Positions 5,359 through 9,195 of a stretch of 9,195 nucleotides of DNA are shown here, piece by piece. The DNA comes from Candidatus Doudnabacteria bacterium (lineage in GTDB: Bacteria > Patescibacteriota > Doudnabacteria > UBA920): contig CAIWKW010000151.1 of NCBI GenBank assembly GCA_903913365.1, forward strand, positions 1 to 9,195. The letters run 5' to 3'. The notes under the pieces are model-generated. The model was given only the letters and a program-made list of their open reading frames with translations, was not told the DNA's origin and made no database searches. The first letter of the stretch is position 1, and each line of letters begins with the position of its first letter. Position numbers and translations under genes: made by a program.

Positions 5359-5446
5359 AAAAGTGTGAAGTTACATATGGCCACTTTTCACAAAAAAGCG
5401 GGCATATCCGGCTTCGTACCGGAATCTTTGAAATGCAGAAAGAGGA
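5359..5446 (+). promoter_or_regulatory. Structured leader and SD of the 690-aa gene
   Basis: AAAAGTG (5359-5365) pairs with CACTTTT (5382-5388). Further on, TCCGG (5407-5411) pairs with CCGGA (5419-5423) around a 7-nt loop. Then TTTGAA and the Shine-Dalgarno sequence AGAAAGAGGA (5437-5446) precede ATG 5454 by 7 nt. I see no convincing promoter in 5322-5453; TTGTTA at 5352 is only a weak -35 candidate. The gene might depend partly on readthrough from the 58-aa unit. Confidence 0.45.
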
Positions 5447-5457
5447 AATTTAAATGA
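5377..5457 (+). other. Possible 26-codon upstream ORF overlapping the 690-aa start
   Basis: An ATG at 5377, in the loop of the AAAAGTG/CACTTTT hairpin, opens a frame MATFHKKAGISGFVPESLKC followed by basic residues. It ends at TGA 5455-5457, so it overlaps the next start as ATGA. That geometry is typical of translational coupling, but there is no real ribosome-binding site (only GAAG nearby), and a frame this short can arise by chance. Confidence 0.2.
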
Positions 5458-7526
5458 CAAGCTACTTATGGATTGCCATTGCAGCTTTTGTCTTTTTGGC
5501 CGCCTTTGTCCTTGTCGCCAAGGTCTTTGGCCGCCTTAGGCGTTTTGTTTTTTGGACTGTTATTATTTTGGGAGTCGTCTCGATTCCCATTATTTTGAAG
5601 GTCCTTAACCTGTTCATGCTGGGCTGGGTTTTCAGCTTCATCTTTCAGAAAATTCAGGAAACTGCCGGTCTGCCGGATTTGCTCACCGGAGCTATCTGCA
5701 TCTGGCTGACCGCCGCTGTTATCTTACTGATTCCGACAGTGGTTTCGTTTGTTTTCTTCCGCCGAACATTGAAGAAGATGCTGATTCTTTGCGCTGCTCT
5801 TTCAATTTCGCTAGTTGGATTGTATTTTGGATCGCAGCCCAAAGAGGGGGAACTTTTCTCCAATTCCGGATACCCTATGTTTCGGTACTATAGGGCGGAA
5901 GATGGAAAAATAACTCTTTTCCCTTTGTGGCAAAAAATTCATCGCCGGTACGGCGTTGAATTGCCGGTGGTAACAACGGCCATTGCCCATGAACTGGACA
6001 AACAGGCGGCAAAGGAGCAAGAGGAAAAAAACGCCAGGGAGCAGGAGAAGAAAAAGCTGGAAACTCTCCAGTTGCAAAAAGACCAGGCGGAACAGCAAGT
6101 CAGCGATCTTCAAAACCAGAAAACAGATCTGGAGAAGAAGAACCAAAGCCTTCTGGAGCAGCAGATTTCTGAGCATAATGCCAGAGAGTTGGCCAGCCAG
6201 CAATCTGAACTGAAGGCCTCTCAGGAAGCTGAACAGGAAAGAGATGACGCTGAATTGCGCCGCGCCATTGCACAGAAAAAAGCGTCTGCTGTGTCCGCTC
6301 CCCCGGTAATTGTCTTGTCTTCCGATCCAGAAATCTGGCAAAGACAAATATGGAAGCTAGCAGTAGAAGAGGAAGCAAAACAGAGAAGGGAAGCGGAGCA
6401 GAAAACCAAGCTGATGCAACAACAGTCTCCATCCTCCGCAAAGCTTGAGGACCCTCCGCCACCGCAGAAATTATCAATCCCTGTCCGTCCACCAAGCGAG
6501 CGCCGCGAGCGGCCACAGGCCCCTGCCCTTCAAGTTAAAGAGAATTGCTGTTCCGCATGCTTTGCCATGGTGTTCTCTTATGACTTCGAAGCATTGAGTA
6601 TCCAATCGCCAGAACTTCGAATTAGGCCATTCATGAAGGGCGATGAGCCTGTAGTGGATGGAATTTGGACCTGGAACGGCAATGAAGTTGGACGGGGTAT
6701 TTCCCTTGCCTTACGCCCGGCACGTTTGTATGAGCTGGTTGGCAATAAAGCAGGAACTTACTTCCTGAACTTTACTGGCCACGCAGCCTCCGGCAATGTT
6801 GTCTCTTGTGGATTGCACGGTACGCCAATAACTTTAAATGGCAACGGCCTCCGTCGCTCACGAGAGACTAATCGTCCGTTGGTGGAGTCTCAAGTTGAAG
6901 TGCGGGACATACAGCTTCCGCCAGAACAGCCTGAAGTCAAACTGAATCCCATGCCGCCATCTATGCCCTTGCCACCGGTAAGTTTGTTTATTCCAAGGGG
7001 GCCTAGCCCGACTTCTATGGTTAAATGTGGCATGACTTTGCAAAAGGCTGTGGCCCAGGGTTTTACTCGCCGTTACGTTTTTACTGGTGAGGAGAAACTT
7101 TCTCAGATGCAGTTTTGTGTGGCGGGACAATCTACTCGAATCGACAGTCGTAATACCTATAGGATACCTGCCGGAAGTATTGGTTTTGTGAATGCCGATG
7201 GTTCTGAAGTTGTATTGGAGGGTAATCTGAATAGAGCCAGGTTTGTGCCATTGTCTTTTTTACAGCCTCAGTCTTCTATTCGTTGGCCGCCTGAACCACC
7301 GCCAATAGAATTGAAAGGATTTTCACCTCTAACACCGTATTCAAAGCTTGGACAGAGGCCACAAAGGCCTTTTCCGGCTGATGGAACCTCTGCAGCGACG
7401 ACGAAACGGCCGCAATGGCCGTCCGGTTTTCCCCCGGAAACCAAGCAGTACTCCATCAAATTGCAGTATGACAGAAGTTGGGTCTGGAAATATACGCCGC
7501 TTAGGTTTTTCAAACACGACAAGTAG
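5454..7526 (+). CDS. Large membrane-anchored coiled-coil, proline-rich protein, 690 aa
   Basis: I do not recognise the family as a whole. Residues 1-126 contain about four membrane segments (4-24, 31-63, 76-102, 109-126). A conserved-looking segment follows at 139-172, with YPMFRYYRAEDGKITLFPLW and a GVELPVV end. Residues 178-275 are a long Gln/Glu/Lys coiled coil, with a second charged helix at 293-325. Pro-rich linkers lie at 333-358, 486-512 and 610-665. Between them, residues 364-465 (CCSACF, then GIWTWNGNEVG and GTYFLNFTGHAASGNVVSCG) look like a beta-rich domain, possibly Ig-like. A second Cys-containing region lies at 522-605. Start ATG 5454 has the SD AGAAAGAGGA. The layout suggests an inner-membrane anchor with a long extended arm; which side of the membrane it faces is not evident. 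It probably belongs to an accessory envelope locus. Confidence 0.85.
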   Translation: MTSYLWIAIAAFVFLAAFVLVAKVFGRLRRFVFWTVIILGVVSIPIILKVLNLFMLGWVFSFIFQKIQETAGLPDLLTGAICIWLTAAVILLIPTVVSFVFFRRTLKKMLILCAALSISLVGLYFGSQPKEGELFSNSGYPMFRYYRAEDGKITLFPLWQKIHRRYGVELPVVTTAIAHELDKQAAKEQEEKNAREQEKKKLETLQLQKDQAEQQVSDLQNQKTDLEKKNQSLLEQQISEHNARELASQQSELKASQEAEQERDDAELRRAIAQKKASAVSAPPVIVLSSDPEIWQRQIWKLAVEEEAKQRREAEQKTKLMQQQSPSSAKLEDPPPPQKLSIPVRPPSERRERPQAPALQVKENCCSACFAMVFSYDFEALSIQSPELRIRPFMKGDEPVVDGIWTWNGNEVGRGISLALRPARLYELVGNKAGTYFLNFTGHAASGNVVSCGLHGTPITLNGNGLRRSRETNRPLVESQVEVRDIQLPPEQPEVKLNPMPPSMPLPPVSLFIPRGPSPTSMVKCGMTLQKAVAQGFTRRYVFTGEEKLSQMQFCVAGQSTRIDSRNTYRIPAGSIGFVNADGSEVVLEGNLNRARFVPLSFLQPQSSIRWPPEPPPIELKGFSPLTPYSKLGQRPQRPFPADGTSAATTKRPQWPSGFPPETKQYSIKLQYDRSWVWKYTPLRFFKHDK

Positions 7527-7582
7527 CTATTTTCACTTTTAAGCTCTTTTTATACCGGAGCATCAACGTGAAAACATGTTAC

Positions 7583-7627
7583 AAACAGCAGATGCTCGAA
7601 GCACCCTTCCCGCCCTGCTGTTTTTTT
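7583..7627 (+). terminator. Intrinsic terminator of the 690-aa gene
   Basis: AAACAGCAG (7583-7591) pairs perfectly with CTGCTGTTT (7615-7623) and continues into TTTTTTT. The inner part holds a small TGCT/AGCA hairpin. The outer stem repeats that of the terminator at 4819-4866. It faces the minus-strand terminator about 25 nt away. Confidence 0.85.
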
Positions 7628-7644
7628 ATTTGTAATTTTTTTAA

Positions 7645-7678
7645 TTAAAAAAAGGACCAGCGCGTTGCGTTGGTCCTT
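7645..7678 (-). terminator. Intrinsic terminator of the minus-strand 401-aa gene
   Basis: Read on the minus strand, AAGGACCAACGC (7678-7667) pairs with GCGCTGGTCCTT (7663-7652), 12 bp with one G-U pair and a 3-nt loop, followed by a T-run (7653-7647). It is a strong terminator for the gene ending at 7707. Confidence 0.85.
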
Positions 7679-7686
7679 AGCTGTTA

Positions 7687-7722
7687 GCGGGTTGTCCTAG
7701 GGTTGTCTAGGGCGTAACCCGC
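7687..7722 (-). other. Hairpin and tandem repeat across the stop codon of the minus-strand gene
   Basis: GCGGGTT (7687-7693) and AACCCGC (7716-7722) form a 7-bp stem that encloses the TAG stop codon (7707-7709). Inside is a near-perfect tandem repeat, GGGTTGTCCTA then GGGTTGTCTA, followed by GGG. The terminator follows directly on the minus strand. Confidence 0.5.
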
Positions 7723-8912
7723 ATTTTTTTGTGGTGGGCGATTATCTTGCCCGCCACGAAGGTTGTGACTGTGCCGCCGCCTGTTATGGCAGCGGTTTGT
7801 CCCCAGTTGTTGCCGGACTTTGCTGCCGTGGCAACTTTTCCGATAATCTCACCATTGGCCCCGTAGGGATTCAGGTGGACTACCGAAATCTCTGGTTTTT
7901 GCTCCAGAGCTTTTTTAAAGAAGATCCCGCAGCCCCAGTCGGCGTGTGCGATGGCAGTGCCAACGCAGATTCCGCCGGCCACAATCAGAGCCGTGCGCAC
8001 CGGGTGGCACCAGACTTGTTTTCCAATCCAGATGATTGGGTTGTGGGTCTTGGTCTTACAGAATCCCTCTTTCGGGATTTGGTGTACCGGCGGCGGTGCC
8101 GAGGCAGTAGGCGTTTCCGGCCAATGCTGCTCGTTTTTGAACCAGAGAACATACGTTTCTCCGGCCTTGCCTTCCACAATCCGCTTGGGGCTTAAGGCAA
8201 TCCAGGCCTGACGCTGCTCGTCCGTAAGAGCCTCTTCGACAGAGGTCTCGCCTGCAGGCAGAGTGATGCGGATTTCTCCGTTCTCATCCGTTTCAAACCC
8301 TTTTTCTTCATCGTCATTTACGACGTTGAAGGCGAAGTGTTCGAACTCCCCGTCCGACAAATAGTGCCAACCATGGTCGTTTGGAACTCTGGCTTCCTTG
8401 CGGATTACCAGGTCAAACGTCGGCGGTTTGTTGGGCTGAGTCGGTGGTGGCGGTTCCGTGCGCGTAACAGTCGGTAACACCGGTAACTTAGGCGGCGGAG
8501 GAGTGATGTCGTGGACACGGTTCATTCCCGGTCGTCCTTCGCGGAGGCACCCGAGAACATAAAGAATCTCTTGGGACACCGTGTCGTAGACTAGGAAGGT
8601 ACTAGCTGCCATTATCACCTCAACCGCACCGATACTGGGGTAGTCGTTGAGGAACTTGTGTCCTGCAACCCCGAGCTCGGATGCGGTTTTCTTCCCGAAC
8701 CCTTCCGGCAGACGTTCCGGAAACTTATAGTCCGGCTGGGTGAACTTGAAATCGCTGTGCACCTTGAAACCCGGTGCCGCTGTATACCGTCCGTGTCCGA
8801 CACGGTTAATGTCATCTGCGGTGAGCGTGTGCTGTGCCAACGCGCTTGCGCCGAACACAACGGAAATAATCACCGCCAGGACGAGAGTCCCGGAAGCCTT
8901 ATTCTTAAACAT
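7707..8912 (-). CDS. Secreted or envelope-anchored protein, 401 aa
   Basis: I do not recognise the family. The N-terminus is a clear Sec signal peptide: MFKNK, then a hydrophobic core to about residue 21, then ASALA with cleavage likely after residue 26. Residues 27-130 form a first region with HGRYTAAPGFKVHSDFKF and a hydrophobic EVIMAASTFLVYD. A Pro-rich linker lies at 137-164. A second region (165-262) has HGWHYLSDGEFEHFAFNVVN and an EEALTDEQRQAWIAL helix, followed by another short Pro-rich hinge at 266-276. The C-terminal third has four cysteines (285, 302, 316, 328) and two hydrophobic Gly-rich stretches (307-322 and 372-391), which may anchor it in a membrane. The SD GGAGG (8926-8922) lies 9 nt before the ATG at 8912. 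GC content is visibly the highest in the window. It converges on the 690-aa gene, and both have Pro-rich linkers. Confidence 0.87.
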   Translation of the reverse strand: MFKNKASGTLVLAVIISVVFGASALAQHTLTADDINRVGHGRYTAAPGFKVHSDFKFTQPDYKFPERLPEGFGKKTASELGVAGHKFLNDYPSIGAVEVIMAASTFLVYDTVSQEILYVLGCLREGRPGMNRVHDITPPPPKLPVLPTVTRTEPPPPTQPNKPPTFDLVIRKEARVPNDHGWHYLSDGEFEHFAFNVVNDDEEKGFETDENGEIRITLPAGETSVEEALTDEQRQAWIALSPKRIVEGKAGETYVLWFKNEQHWPETPTASAPPPVHQIPKEGFCKTKTHNPIIWIGKQVWCHPVRTALIVAGGICVGTAIAHADWGCGIFFKKALEQKPEISVVHLNPYGANGEIIGKVATAAKSGNNWGQTAAITGGGTVTTFVAGKIIAHHKKMRVTP

Positions 8913-8921
8913 TTTTTCAGT

Positions 8922-8983
8922 CCTCCAATTTCGATTCGAACTTTACGACCCGGTAGGCCGTTTGCTTATGCCTTTTCACCGGG
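8922..8983 (-). promoter_or_regulatory. Leader hairpin and SD of the minus-strand gene
   Basis: On the minus strand CCCGGT (8983-8978) pairs with ACCGGG (8954-8949), extended by an inner AGGC/GCCT stem. It is followed by TTCGAA and the Shine-Dalgarno sequence GGAGG (8926-8922). This is the same order (CCGG hairpin, TTYGAA, SD) as in the leaders of the 58-aa and 690-aa genes. Confidence 0.5.
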
Positions 8984-9106
8984 CACATCATTATTCACTA
9001 TCTAAAATTATGAATAAAAAGTGCGCGCTGTTTTTAGCGGTTTGCCAAATTTTAGGCTAAATAATGGGCTTTTTGGTGATATATTTGGATATTATAGTAA
9101 CCATAT

Positions 9107-9135
9107 ATATTACCACAAAAATAGGATTTTGTCAA
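9107..9135 (-). promoter_or_regulatory. Candidate sigma70-type promoter of the minus-strand gene
   Basis: Read on the minus strand, a perfect TTGACA (9135-9130) is followed after 17 nt by TAATAT (9112-9107). This would give a leader of roughly 185 nt. The rest of 8984-9106 is AT-rich and holds a CGCTG-type small hairpin near 9022-9040 but no gene I can support. Confidence 0.55.
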
Positions 9136-9173
9136 TACCAAAGCCGAGGTATAGATTAGTATACTCCAATCAT

Positions 9174-9195
9174 AAAAAAAACGGCAGGGTCACAA
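9174..9195 (-). terminator. Possible half of a minus-strand terminator at the window edge
   Basis: The plus strand has an A-run (9174-9181) followed by CGGCAGGGTCACAA to the window end. Read on the minus strand this is a GC-rich arm leading into eight Ts, as expected for the end of another minus-strand gene beyond the window. The partner arm is outside the window, so it cannot be confirmed. Confidence 0.3.

Noticed and set aside
5811..6347. 178-codon minus-strand frame inside the 690-aa gene
   Set aside because: It is the antisense shadow of the coiled-coil coding region (Leu/Phe-rich complement of Gln/Glu/Lys codons), with no SD.
7731..8195. 154-codon plus-strand frame opposite the 401-aa gene
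   Set aside because: It is an antisense shadow. The minus-strand frame is longer and has a signal peptide, SD, promoter and terminator.
9010..9060. 16-codon plus-strand frame (MNKKCALFLAVCQILG) that looks like a lipoprotein signal start
   Set aside because: It ends after 16 codons, has no SD and lies in the leader of the minus-strand gene.
9149..9164. GTATA/TATAC inverted repeat as an operator or divergent promoter
   Set aside because: The stem is only 5 bp in AT-rich DNA, and no -35 box sits at a proper distance from the TATACT; not enough to call.

Overview
The window looks like part of a small, AT-rich bacterial genome, most likely from the Candidate Phyla Radiation (Patescibacteria). 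The organism call is an inference from gene content and style: a degenerate histidyl-tRNA-synthetase paralogue, an rpsU-yqeY-ftsA run, core genes without Shine-Dalgarno (SD) sequences, and large proteins matching no family I recognise. No rRNA, tRNA, CRISPR array or transposase is visible.

Left half (1-3828) holds plus-strand core genes: the 3' part of a HisRS-like protein, a HIT-family hydrolase, ribosomal protein bS21 (rpsU), a GatB/YqeY-domain protein and the cell-division ATPase FtsA. Every spacer between these genes contains an imperfect palindrome built from short AT-rich or GTA-rich words. Three of the palindromes run almost up to a start codon that lacks an SD. rpsU is the exception, with a clear sigma70-type promoter, a near-perfect extended SD and a TTG start. 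rpsU, yqeY and ftsA are probably one transcript.

Right half (3829-9195) is richer in GC and organised differently. It has four genes that appear to be single-gene transcription units: a 275-aa helical cytoplasmic protein, a 58-aa two-helix membrane protein, and a 690-aa protein with four membrane segments, a long coiled coil, proline-rich linkers and a C-terminal region, all on the plus strand; and, convergent on the minus strand, a 401-aa secreted or envelope protein. All four have SDs. Each ends in a strong hairpin terminator, often with a second hairpin just upstream. Three share a CCGG...CCGG hairpin about 27-36 nt before the start codon. None is recognisable by family. Their features suggest an envelope-associated accessory block located after ftsA, in a position where ftsZ is often found.

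The strongest observations are the spacer palindromes, the contrast in ribosome-binding sites centred on rpsU, the HisRS paralogue lacking catalytic signatures, and the accessory block with its shared leader hairpin.
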